A stretch of 52,977 nucleotides of DNA from Liolophura sinensis. Its lineage: Eukaryota > Mollusca > Polyplacophora > Chitonida > Chitonidae. A program made the translations under genes and the position numbers. A model generated the notes under the pieces. That model had not been told where the DNA came from. It searched no databases and saw only the letters and a list, made by a program, of their open reading frames with translations. The stretch spans positions 1 to 52,977 of the forward strand of contig NW_027018242.1 of the NCBI RefSeq assembly GCF_032854445.1. Direction: 5' to 3'. Below are positions 1 to 11,000 of this stretch, piece by piece; position 1 is the first letter of the stretch; each line of letters begins with the position of its first letter.

Positions 1-113
1 GTAAGAGGCTAATCCGACGTATTTTGTGACGAGAAATCGAATGGTGCAAACCGCGTTGCTCTCCGACCAATACTTTTGGCTGTAGCCACAATTGAATCAT
101 CATTTATGTCAAA

Positions 114-121
114 ATCACGTG
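114..121. other. ATCACGTG motif (E-box core), once per monomer
   Basis: The palindrome CACGTG preceded by AT is present at this position in nearly all monomers, including the short ones, where the deletion joint lies just before it. ATCACGTG also fits RTCACRTG, the budding-yeast CDEI element bound by Cbf1. Exceptions seen are m13 (cacctg), m54, m90 and m97 (caggtg), and m63 and m70 (aacgtt). The motif is directly visible; any protein binding is speculation. Confidence 0.3.
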
Positions 122-281
122 CCCAGCAACGGCTCTTACTCCATGGAAACCAAGGAAATTTGCAATTTTTCAACACCTGGAGATGCCTGACCCAATTGCG
201 CATCTTTTGGCACCTTATTGATGTGGGTCAGTGTTCAATTGTACTTTTTACAGCAGACTGTATCAAGTACCTTGTGGTTTT

Positions 282-290
282 TATATAAAA
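282..290. promoter_or_regulatory. TATA-like stretch TATATAAAA (candidate only)
   Basis: Each monomer carries an A/T stretch followed by atggtgtgg. Three states occur: tatataaaaatgg (most copies), tatattaaaatgg (for example m3, m8, m41 and m62) and tatttaaaaatgg (ctctatt subtype). The first matches the TATA-box consensus. Satellites can be transcribed from internal promoters, but nothing else here shows a transcription start, so this is a weak candidate. Confidence 0.12.
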
Positions 291-303
291 ATGGTGTGGT
301 TTT

Positions 304-315
304 TCTACATGTAGA
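304..315. other. Perfect 12-bp palindrome TCTACATGTAGA, once per monomer
   Basis: The 12-bp perfect palindrome lies just after the TATA-like stretch and is kept in most monomers. Variants seen are ctacatgcag in m19 and m94, ctacaagtag in m62 and m69, ctaaatgtag in m46 and ctacatatag in m32. A second TACATGTA palindrome lies at 474-481. A role is not shown. Confidence 0.4.
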
Positions 316-548
316 TAAAGAGATTAAGTTTATCTTCGACTTAGAAGTAAGACATTTGCTGGGTGAGTTAAATGGGCTTGGCCCAAAGATTTGACATCTT
401 CTGGGCTACCGAAGGGCACATAGCTTATAATCAAAAGTTGAATATAGTAATGACCAGTCGCGATTGTACATAGTACATGTAGCCGATTTCAATTAGCAAA
501 AGGACCAGCCAAAAATCCAAAAGTGGAAAAAATGTTCCAGTGCTGCTG

Positions 549-3187
549 GTAAGAGGCTAATCCGACGTATTTTGTGACGAGAAATCGAATGGTGCAAACC
601 GCGTTGCTCTCCGACCAATACTTTTGGCTGTAGCCACAATTGAATCATCATTTATGTCAAAATCACGTGCCCAGCAACGGCTCTTACTCCATGGAAACCA
701 AGGAAATTTACAATTTTTCAACACCTGGAGATGCCTGGCCTAACTGCGCATCTTTTGGCACCTTATTGATGTGGGTCAGTGTTCAATTGTACTTTTTACA
801 GCAGACTGTATCAAGTACCTTGTGTTTTTTATATAAAAATGGTGTGGCTTTTCTACATGTAGATAAAGACATTAAGTTTATCTTCGACTTAGAAGTAAGA
901 CATTTGCTGGGTGAGTTAAATGGGCTTGGCCCAAAGATTTGACGTCTTCTGGGCTACCGAAGGGCACATAACTTATAATCAAAAGTTGAATATAGTAATG
1001 ACCAGTCGCGATGGTACATAGTACATGTAGCCGATTTCAATTAGCAAAAAGGACCAGGCAAAAATCCAAAAGTGGAAAAAATGTTCCAATGCTGCTGGTA
1101 AGAGGCTAATCCGACGTATTTTGTGACGAGAAATCGAATGGTGCAAACCGCGTTGCTCTCCGACAAAAACTTTTGGCTGTAGCCACAATTGAATCATCAT
1201 TTATGTCAAAATCACGTGCCCAGCAACGGCTCTTACTCCATGGAAACCAAGGAAATTTACAATTTTTCAACACCTGGAGATGCTTGGTCCAATTGCGCAT
1301 CTTTTGGCACCTTATTGATGTGGGTCAGTGTTCAATTGTACTTTTTACAGCAGACTGTATCAAGTACCTTGTGTTTTTTATATTAAAATGGTGTGGTTTT
1401 TCTACATGTAGATAAAGACATTGAGTTTGTCTTCGACTTAGAAGTAAGACATTTGCTGGGTGAGTTAAATGGGCTTGGCCCAAAGATTTGACGTCTTCTG
1501 GGCTACCGAAGGGCACATAACTTATAATCAAAAGTTGAATATAGTAATGACCAGTCGCGATGGTACATAGTACATGTAGCCGATTTCAATTAGCAAAAGG
1601 ACCAGGCAAAAATCCAAAAGTGGAAAAAATGTTCCAATGCTGCTGGTAAGAGGCTAATCACGTGCCCAGCAACGGCTCTTACTCCATGGAAACCAAGGAA
1701 ATTTCCAATTTTTCAACACCTGGAGATGCCTGGCCCAATTGCGCATCTTTTGGCACCTTATTGATGTGGGTCAGTGTTCAATTGTACTTTTTACAGCAGA
1801 CTCTATTATGTATCTTGTGGTTTTTATTTAAAAATGGTGTGGTTTTTCTACATGTAGATAAAGACATTGAGTTTATCTTCGACTTAGAAGTAGGACATTT
1901 GCTGGGTGAGTTAAATGGGCTTGGCCCAAAGATTTGACGTCTTCTGGGCTACCGAAGGGCACGTAACTTATAATCAAAAGTTGAATATAGTAATGACCAG
2001 TCGCGATGGTACATAGTACATGTAGCCGATTTCAATTAGCAAAAGGACCAGGCAAAAATCCAAAAGTCGAAAAAATGTTCCAATACTGCTGGTAAGAGGC
2101 TAATCCGACGTATTTTGTGACGAGAAATCGAATGGTGCAAACCGCGTTGCTCTCCGACCAATACTTTTGGCTGTAGCCACAATTGAATCATCATTTATGT
2201 CAAAATCACGTGCCCAGCAACGGCTCTTACTCCATGGAAACCAAGGAAATTTCCAATTTTTCAACAGCTGGAGATGCCTGACCCAAATGCGCATCTTTTG
2301 GCACCTTATTGATGTGGGTCAGTGTTCAATTGTACTTTTTACAGCAGACTGTATCAAGTACCTTGTGTTTTTTATATAAAAATGGTGTGGTTTTTCTACA
2401 TGTAGATAAAGACATTGAGTTTATCTTCGACTTAGAAGTAAGACATTTGCTGGGTGAGTTAAATGGGCTTGGCCCAAAGATTTGACGTCTTCTGGGCTAC
2501 CGAAGGGCACATAACTTATAATCAAAAGTTGAATATAGTAATGACCAGTCGCGATGGTACATAGTAGATGTAGCCGATTTCAATTAGCAAAAGGACCAGG
2601 CAAAAATCCAAAAGTGGAAAAAATGCTCCAATGCTGCTGGTAAGAGGCTAATCCGACGTATTTTGTGACGAGAAATCGAATGGTGCAAACCGCGTTGCTC
2701 TCCGACCAATACTTTTGGCTGTAGCCACAATTGAATCATCATTTATGTCAAAATCACGTGCCCAGCAACGGCTCTTACTCCATGGAAACCAAGGAAATTT
2801 CCAATTTTTCAACACCTGGAGATGCCTGACCCAACTGCGCATCTTTTGGCACCTTATTGATGTGGGTCAGTGTTCAATTGTACTTTTTACAGCAGACTGT
2901 ATCAAGTACCTTGTGTTTTTTATATAAAAATGGTGTGGTTTTTCTACATGTAGATAAAGAGATTAAGTTTATCTTCGACTTAGAAGTAAGACATTTGCTG
3001 GGTGAGTTAAATGGGCTTGGCCCAAAGATTTGACATCTTCTGGGCTACCGAAGGGCACATAACTTATAATCAAAAGTTGAATATAGTAATGACCAGTCGC
3101 GATTGTACATAGTACATGTAGCCGATTTCAATTAGCAAAAGGACCAGGCAAAAATCCAAAAGTGGAAAAAATGTTCCAATGCTGCTG
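549..3187. repeat. Five-monomer higher-order unit, copy 1 (m2-m6)
   Basis: Monomers start at 549, 1098, 1646 (short), 2092 and 2640. m2 carries ggcctaactgcgc and ggcttttc; m3 carries ccgacaaaaac, gcttggtcc and tatattaaaa; m4 lacks 102 bp and carries ctctattatg and gaagtaggac; m5 carries acccaaatgcgc and agtagatg; m6 carries agagattaag, gacatc and gcgattgtac. m2-m4 and the first half of m5 recur 2,639 bp downstream as m7-m9 and the first half of m10. The second half of m6 likewise matches the second half of m1. The duplicated segment is therefore out of phase with my monomer boundaries, roughly 300 to 2300. Confidence 0.9.
1646..2091. repeat. Short monomer m4 (102-bp deletion)
   Basis: This monomer is 446 bp because reference positions 15-116 are missing. 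It reads gtaagaggctaatcacgtg, joining the aatc at reference 11-14 to the aatc at 113-116 and keeping one copy of it. The 4-bp identity at the joint is the signature of deletion by microhomology or slippage. The lost segment holds seven of the roughly 15 CpG sites and the TGGCTGTAGCCA dyad. It belongs to the ctctatt subtype (ctctattatg, tatttaaaaa, cacgtaac). Confidence 0.95.
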
Positions 3188-5825
3188 GTAAGAGGCTAAT
3201 CTGACGTATTTTGTGACGAGAAATCGAATGGTGCAAACCGCGTTGCTCTAGGACCAATACTTTTGGCTGTAGCCACAATTGAATCATCATTTATGTCAAA
3301 ATCACGTGCCCAGCAACGGCTCTTACTCCATGGAAACCAAGGAAATTTACAATTTTTCAACACCTGGAGATGCCTGGCCTAACTGCGCATCTTTTGGCAC
3401 CTTATTGATGTGGGTCAGTGTTCAATTGTACTTTTTACAGCAGACTGTATCAAGTACCTTGTGTTTTTTATATAAAAATGGTGTGGCTTTTCTACATGTA
3501 GATACAGACATTAAGTTTATCTTCGACTTAGAAGTAAGACATTTGCTGGGTGAGTTAAATGGGCTTGGCCCAAAGATTTCACGTCTTCTGGGCTACCGAA
3601 GGGCACATAACTTATAATCAAAAGTTGAATATAGTAATGACCAGTCGCGATGGTACATAGTACATGTAGCCGATTTCAATTAGCAAAAAGGACCAGGCAA
3701 AAATCCAAAAGTGGAAAAAATGTTCCAATGCTGCTGGTAAGAGGCTAATCCGACGTATTTTGTGACGAGAAATCGAATGGTGCAAACCGCGTTGCTCTCC
3801 GACAAAAACTTTTGGCTGTAGCCACAATTGAATCATCATTTATGTCAAAATCACGTGCCCAGCAACGGCTCTTACTCCATGGAAACCAAGGAAATTTACA
3901 ATTTTTCAACACCTGGAGATGCTTGGTCCAATTGCGCATCTTTTGGCACCTTATTGATGTGGGTCAGTGTTCAATTGTACTTTTTACAGCAGACTGTATC
4001 AAGTACCTTGTGTTTTTTATATTAAAATGGTGTGGTTTTTCTACATGTAGATAAAGACATTGAGTTTGTCTTCGACTTAGAAGTAAGACATTTGCTGGGT
4101 GAGTTAAATGGGCTTGGCCCAAAGATTTGACGTCTTCTGGGCTACCGAAGGGCACATAACTTATAATCAAAAGTTGAATATAGTAATGACCAGTCGCGAT
4201 GGTACATAGTACATGTAGCCGATTTCAATTAGCAAAAGGACCAGGCAAAAATCCAAAAGTGGAAAAAATGTTCCAATGCTGCTGGTAAGAGGCTAATCAC
4301 GTGCCCAGCAACGGCTCTTACTCCATGGAAACCAAGGAAATCAATTTTTCAACACCCTGGAGATGCCTGGCCCAATTGCGCATCTTTTGGCACCTTATTG
4401 ATGTGGGTCAGTGTTCAATTGTACTTTTTACAGCAGACTCTATTATGTATCTTGTGGTTTTTATTTAAAAATGGTGTGGTTTTTCTACATGTAGATAAAG
4501 ACATTGAGTTTATCTTCGACTTAGAAGTAGGACATTTGCTGGGTGAGTTAAATGGGCTTGGCCCAAAGATTTGACGTCTTCTGGGCTACCGAAGGGCACG
4601 TAACTTATAATCAAAAGTTGAATATAGTAATGACCAGTCGCGATGGTACATAGTACATGTAGCCGATTTCAATTAGCAAAAGGACCAGGCAAAAATCCAA
4701 AAGTCGAAAAAATGTTCCAATACTGCTGGTAAGAGGCTAATCCGACGTATTTTGTGACGAGAAATCGAATGGTGCAAACCGCGTTGCTCTCCGACCAATA
4801 CTTTTGGCTGTAGCCACAATTGAATCATCATTTATGTCAAAATCACGTGCCCAGCAACGGCTCTTACTCCATGGAAACCAAGGAAATTTCCAATTTTTCA
4901 ACAGCTGGAGATGCCTGACCCAATTGCGCATCTTTTGGCACCTTATTGATGTGGGTCAGTGTTCAATTGTACTTTTTACAGCAGACTGTATCAAGTACCT
5001 TGTGTTTTTTATATAAAAATGGTGTGGTTTTTCTACATGTAGATAAAGACATTGAGTTTATCTTCGACTTAGAAGTAAGACATTTGCTGGGTGAGTTAAA
5101 TGGGCTTGGCCCAAAGATTTGACATCTTCTGGGCTACCGAAGGGCACATAACTTATAATCAAAAGTTGAATATAGTAATGACCAGTCGCGATTGTACATA
5201 GTACATGTAGCCGATTTCAATTAGCAAAAGGACCAGGCAAAAATCCAAAAGTGGAAAAAAATGTTCCAATGCTGCTGGTAAGAGGCTAATCCGACGTATT
5301 TTGTGACGAGAAATCGAATGGTGCAAACCGCGTTGCTCTCCGACCAATACTTTTGGCTGTAGCCACAATTGAATCATCATTTATGTCAAAATCACGTGCC
5401 CAGCAACGGCTCTTACTCCATGGAAACCAAGGAAATTTCCAATTTTTCAACAGCTGGAGATGCCTGACCCAATTGCGCATCTTTTGGCACCTTATTGATG
5501 TGGGTCAGTGTTCAATTGTTCTTTTTACAGCAGACTGTATCAAGTACCTTGTGTTTTTTATATAAAAAAGGTGTGGTTTTTCTACATGTAGATAAAGAGA
5601 TTAAGTTTATCTTCGACTTAGAAGTAAGACATTTGCTGGGTGAGTGAAGTGGGCTTGGCCCAAAGATTTGACGTCTTCTGGGCTACCGAAGGGCACATAA
5701 CTTATAATCAAAAGTTGAATATAGTAATGACCAGTCGCGATGGTACATAGTACATGTAGCCGATTTCAATTAGCAAAAGGACCAGGCAAAAATCCAAAAG
5801 TGGAAAAAATGCTCCAATGCTGCTG
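3188..5825. repeat. Five-monomer higher-order unit, copy 2 (m7-m11)
   Basis: Monomers start at 3188, 3737, 4285 (short), 4729 and 5278. m7, m8 and m9 repeat m2, m3 and m4 at an offset of 2,639. m7 has private marks (taatctgacg, ctctagg, gatacagac, gatttcacg) not found in m2, so copies 1 and 2 had begun to diverge. All four marks reappear in m29 (15043), and ctctagg alone in m33. m9 has an altered stretch, ggaaatcaattttt followed by acaccctgg, where its relatives read ggaaatttccaattttt and acacctgg. The match to copy 1 fades inside m10, and m11 has its own marks (caattgttc, gtgagtgaagtggg). Confidence 0.88.
4285..4728. repeat. Short monomer m9 (102-bp deletion)
   Basis: This copy has the same deletion joint as m4 and follows the same ccgacaaaaac-type monomer. 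It is 444 bp because of a further local change (ggaaatcaattttt, then acaccctgg) near 4338-4355. The remaining marks (ctctattatg, gaagtaggac, agtcgaaaa) are those of m4. Confidence 0.94.
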
Positions 5826-8017
5826 GTAAGAGGCTAATCCGACGTATTTTGTGACGAGAATTCGAATGGTGCAAACCGCGTTGCTCTCCGACCAATACTT
5901 TTGGCTGTAGCCACAATTGAATCATCATTTATGTCAAAATCACGTGCCCAGCAACGGCTCTTACTCCATGGAAACCAAGGAAATTTGCAATTTTTCAACA
6001 GCTGGAGATGCCTGACCCAATTGCGCATCTTTTGGCACCTTATTGATGTGGGTCAGTGTTCAATTGTACTTTTTACAGCAGACTGTATCAAGTACCTTGT
6101 GTTTTTTATATAAAAATGGTGTGGTTTTTCTACATGTAGATAAAGACATTGAGTTTATCTTCGACTTAGAAGTAAGACATTTGCTGGGTGAGTGAAATGG
6201 GCTTGGCCCAAAGATTTGACGTCTTCTGGGCTACCGAAGGGCACATAACTTATAATCAAAAGTTGAATATAGTAATGACCAGTCGCGATGGTACATAGTA
6301 CATGTAGCCGATTTCAATTAGCAAAAGGACCAGGCAAAAATCCAAAAGTGGAAAAAATGTTCCAATACTGCTGGTAAGAGGCTAATCCGACGTATTTTGT
6401 GACGAGAAATCGAATGGTGCAAACCGCGTTGCTCTCCGACCAATACTTTTGGCTGTAGCCACAATTGAATCATCATTTATGTCAAAATCACCTGCCCAGC
6501 AACGGCTCTTACTCCATGGAAACCAAGGAAATTTGCAATTTTTCAACAGCTGGAGATGCCTGACCCAATTGCGCATCTTTAGGCACCTTATTGATGTGGG
6601 TCAGTGTTCAATTGTACTTTTTACAGCAGACTGTATTAAGTACCTTGTGTTTTTGATATAAAAATGGTGTGGTTTTTCTACATGTAGATAAAGACATTGA
6701 GTTTATCTTCGACTTAGAAGTAAGACATTTGCTGGGTGAGTTAAATGGGCTTGGCCCAAAGATTTGACGTCTTCTGGGCTACCGAAGGGCATATAACTTA
6801 TAATCAAAAGTTGAATATAGTAATGACCAGTCGCGATGGTACATAGTACATGTAGCCGATTTCAATTAGCAAAAGGACCAGGCAAAAATCCAAAAGTGGA
6901 AAAAATGCTCCAATGCTGCTGGTAAGAGGCTAATCCGACGTATTTTGTGACGAGAAATCGAATGGTGCAAACCGCGTTGCTCTCCGACCAATACTTTTGG
7001 CTGTAGCCACAATTGAATCATCATTTATGTCAAAATCACGTGCCCAGCAACGGCTCTTACTCCATGGAAACCAAGGAAATTTGCAATTTTTCAACAGCTG
7101 GAGATGCCTGACCCAATTGCGCATCTTTTGGCACCTTATTGATGTGGGTCAGTGTTCAATTGTACTTTTTACAGCAGACTGTATCAAGTACCTTGTGTTT
7201 TTTATATAAAAATGGTGTGGTTTTTCTACATGTAGATAAAGACATTGAGTTTATCTTCGACTTAGAAGTAAGACATTTGCTGGGTGAGTGAAATGGGCTT
7301 GGCCCAAAGATTTGACGTCTTCTGGGCTACCGAAGGGCACATAACTTATAATCAAAAGTTGAATATAGTAATGACCAGTCGCGATGGTACATAGTACATG
7401 TAGCCGATTTCAATTAGCAAAAGGACCAGGCAAAAATCCAAAAGTGGAAAAAATGTTCCAATACTGCTTGTAAGAGGCTAATCCGACGTATTTTGTGACG
7501 AGAAATCGAATGGTGCAAACCGCGTTGCTCTCCGACCAATACTTTTGGCTGTAGCCACAATTGAATCATCATTTATGTCAAAATCACGTGCCCAGCAACG
7601 GCTCTTACTCCATGGAAACCAAGGAAATTTGCAATTTTTCAACAGCTGGAGATGCCTGACCCAATTGCGCATCTTTAGGCACCTTATTGATGTGGGTCAG
7701 TGTTCAATTGTACTTTTTACAGCAGACTGTATTAAGTACCTTGTGTTTTTGATATAAAAATGGTGTGGTTTTTCTACATGTAGATAAAGACATTGAGTTT
7801 ATCTTCGACTTAGAAGTAAGACATCTGCTGGGTGAGTTAAATGGGCTTGGCCCAAAGATTTGACGTCTTCTGGGCTACCGAAGGGCACATAACTTATAAT
7901 CAAAAGTTGAATATAGTAATGACCAGTCGCGATGGTACATAGTACATGTAGCCGATTTCAATTAGCAAAAGGACCAGGCAAAAATCCAAAAGTGGAAAAA
8001 ATGCTCCAATGCTGCTG
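5826..8017. repeat. Two-monomer higher-order unit, two copies (m12-m15)
   Basis: Monomers start at 5826, 6374, 6922 and 7470, all exactly 548 bp. m12 and m14 share gtgagtgaaatggg and end in ttccaatactgct. m13 and m15 share atctttaggcacc, ctgtattaag and gtgtttttgatata and end in ctccaatgctgct. The unit is 1,096 bp. Private changes exist: m12 has gagaattcg, m13 has cacctgccc and gggcatataac, m14 ends in gcttg rather than gctgg, and m15 has acatctgctgg. No short monomer occurs here. Confidence 0.9.
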
Positions 8018-11000
8018 GTAAGAGGCTAATCCGACGTATTTTGTGACGAGAAATCGAATGGTGCAAACCGCGTTGCTCTCCGACCAATACTTTTGGCTGT
8101 AGCCACAATTGAATCATCATTTATGTCAAAATCACGTGCCCAGCAACGGCTCTTACTCCATGGAAACCAAGGAAATTTCCAATTTTTCAACAGCTGGAGA
8201 TGCCTGACCCAATTGCGCATCTTTTGGCACCTTATTGATGTGGGTCAGTGTTCAATTGTACTTTTTACAGCAGACTGTATCAAGTACCTTGTGTTTTTTA
8301 TATAAAAATGGTGTGGTTTTTCTACATGTAGATAAAGACATTGAGTTTATCTTCGACTTAGAAGTAAGACATTTGCTGGGTGAGTTAAATGGGCTTGGCC
8401 CAAAGATTTGACGTCTTCTGGGCTACCGAAGGGCACATAACTTATAATCAAAAGTTGAATATAGTAATGACCAGTCGCGATGGTACATAGTACATGTAGC
8501 CGATTTCAATTAGCAAAAGGACCAGGCAAAAATCCAAAAGTGGAAAAAATGTTCCAATGCTGCTGGTAAGAGGCTAATCCGACGTATTTTGTGACGAGAA
8601 ATCGAATGGTGCAAACCGCGTTGCTCTCCGACCAATACTTTTGGCTGTAGCCACAATTGAATCATCATTTATGTCAAAATCACGTGCCCAGCAACGGCTC
8701 TTACTCCATGGAAACCAAGGAAATTTCCAATTTTTCAACACCTGGAGATGCCTGACCCAATTGCGCATCTTTTGGCACCTTATTGATGTGGGTCAGTGTT
8801 CAATTGTACTTTTTACAGCAGACTGTATCAAGTACCTTGTGTTTTTTATATAAAAATGGTGTGGTTTTTCTACATGTAGATAAAGACATTGAGTTTATCT
8901 TCGACTTAGAAGTAAGACATTTGCTGGGTGAGTTAAATGGGCTTGGCCCAAAGATTTGACGTCTTCTGGGCTACCGAAGGGCACATAACTTATAATCAAA
9001 AGTTGAATATAGTAATGACCAGTCGCGATGGTACATAGTACATGTAGCCGATTTCAATTAGCAAAAGGACCAGGCAAAAATCCAAAAGTGGAAAAAATGT
9101 TCCAATGATGCTGGTAAGAGGCTAATCCGACGTATTTTGTGACGAGAAATCGAATGGTGCAAACCGCGTTGCTCTCCGACCAATACTTTTGGCTGTAGCC
9201 ACAATTGAATCATCATTTATGTCAAAATCACGTGCCCAGCAACGGCTCTTACTCCATGGAAACCAAGGAAATTTGCAATTTTTCAACAGCTGGAGATGCC
9301 TGACCCAATTGCGCATCTTTTGGCACCTTATTGATGTGGGTCAGTGTTCAATTGTACTTTTTACAGCAGACTGTATCAAGTACCTTGTGTTTTTTATATA
9401 AAAATGGTGTGGTTTTTCTACATGTAGATAAAGACATTGAGTTTATCTTCGACTTAGAAGTAAGACATTTGCTGGGTGAGTTAAATGGGCTTGGCCCAAA
9501 GATTTGACGTCTTCTGGGCTACCGAAGGGCACATAACTTATAATCAAAAGTTGAATATAGTAATGACCAGTCGCGATGGTACATAGTAGATGTAGCCGAT
9601 TTCAATTAGCAAAAGGACCAGGCAAAAAATCCAAAAGTGGAAAAAATGCTCCAATGCTGCTGGTAAGAGGCTAATCCGACGTATTTTGTGACGAGAAATC
9701 GAATGGTGCAAACCGCGTTGCTCTCCGACCAATACTTTTGGCTGTAGCCACAATTGAATCATCATTTATGTCAAAATCACGTGCCCAGCAACGGCTCTTA
9801 CTCCATGGAAACCAAGGAAATTTCCAATTTTTCAACAGCTGGAGATGCCTGACCCAATTGCGCATCTTTTGGCACCTTATTGATGTGGGTCAGTGTTCAA
9901 TTGTACTTTTTACAGCAGACTGTATCAAGTACCTTGTGTTTTTTATATAAAAATGGTGTGGTTTTTCTACATGCAGATAAAGAGATTAAGTTTATCTTCG
10001 ACTTAGAAGTAAGACATTTGCTGGGTGAGTGAAATGGGCTTGGCCCAAAGATTTGACGTCTTCTGGGCTACCGAAGGGCACATAACTTATAATCAAAAGT
10101 TGAATATAGTAATGACCAGTCGCGATGGTACATAGTACATGTAGCCGATTTCAATTAGCAAAAGGACCAGGCAAAAATCCAAAAGTGAAAAAAATGCTGC
10201 AATGCTGCTGGTAAGAGGCTAATCCGACGTATTTTGTGACGAGAAATCGAATGGTGCAAACCGCGTTGCTCTCCGACCAATACTTTTGGCTGTAGCCACA
10301 ATTGAATCATCAATTATGTCAAAATCACGTGCCCAGCAACGGCTCTTACTCCATGGAAACCAAGGAAATTTACAATTTTTCAACACCTGGAGATGCCTGG
10401 CCCAATTGCGCATCTTTTGGCACCTTATTGATGTGGGTCAGTGTTCAATTGTACTTTTTACAGCAGACTGTATCAAGTACCTTGTGTTTTTTATATAAAA
10501 AATGGTGTGGTTTTTCTACATGTAGATAAGACATTGAGTTTATCTTCGACTTAGAAGTAAGACATTTGCTGGGTGAGTTAAATGAGCCTGGCCCAAAGAT
10601 TTGACGTCTTCTGGGCTACCGAAGGGCACATAACTTATAATCAAAAGTTGAATATAGTAATGACCAGTCGCGATGGTACATAGTACATGTAGCCGATTTC
10701 AATTAGCAAAAGGACCAGGCAAAAATCCAAAAGTAAAAAAAATGCTCCAATCGTGCTGGTAAGAGGCTAATCCGACGTATTTTGTGACGAGAAATCGAAT
10801 GGTGCAAACCGCGTTGCTCTCCGACCAATACTTTTGGCTGTAGCCACAATTGAATCATCATTTATGTCAAAATCACGTGCCCAGCAACGGCTCTTACTCC
10901 ATGGAAACCAAGGAAATTTGCAATTTTCAACAGCTGGAGATGCCTGACCCAATTGCGCATCTTTTGGCACCTTATTGATGTGGGTCAGTGTTCAATTGTA

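Larger units (their letters stand above)
1..548. repeat. Satellite monomer m1 (reference copy)
   Basis: This full-length monomer is used as the coordinate reference for the consensus. Its subtype marks are ttgtggttttt before the TATA-like stretch, agagattaag, gacatc, cacatagc, gcgattgtac, ccagccaaaa and ttccagtgc. The same set recurs in m23 (11855-12402) and, with small indels, in m39 (20426-20972). It holds about 15 CpG dinucleotides, seven of them between 15 and 65. The copy may continue a longer block to the left of the window. Confidence 0.95.

Noticed and set aside
9-203. A 64-codon frame on the minus strand (starting MRN, ending SQNTSD) in most monomers
   Set aside because: It overlaps the plus-strand frames over the same bases, shows substitutions and start losses between copies, and is absent from short monomers. 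It is a chance frame in a repeat.
334-350. Possible CENP-B box around cttcgacttagaagtaa
   Set aside because: The TTCG and the central A fit, but the required CGGG is replaced by AGTA, so too few of the core positions match.
1-548. tRNA, 5S rRNA or SINE origin with internal A and B boxes
   Set aside because: No segment matches the B-box consensus (GGTTCGANNCC) with a properly placed A box, and there is no cloverleaf that I can see.
1-548. Internal 183-bp trimer inside the monomer
   Set aside because: Comparing the three thirds by eye gives only short shared words (caattg, cttttggc) without consistent spacing.
640-942. A 100-codon open frame (starting MNHHLCQNHV, ending GLGPKI) recurring in many monomers
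   Set aside because: It recurs because the monomer recurs. In many other copies the same frame is stopped by TGA (gatgcctgaccc instead of gatgcctggccc) or shifted by one-base indels. There is no sign of selection on codons, and I recognise no domain.
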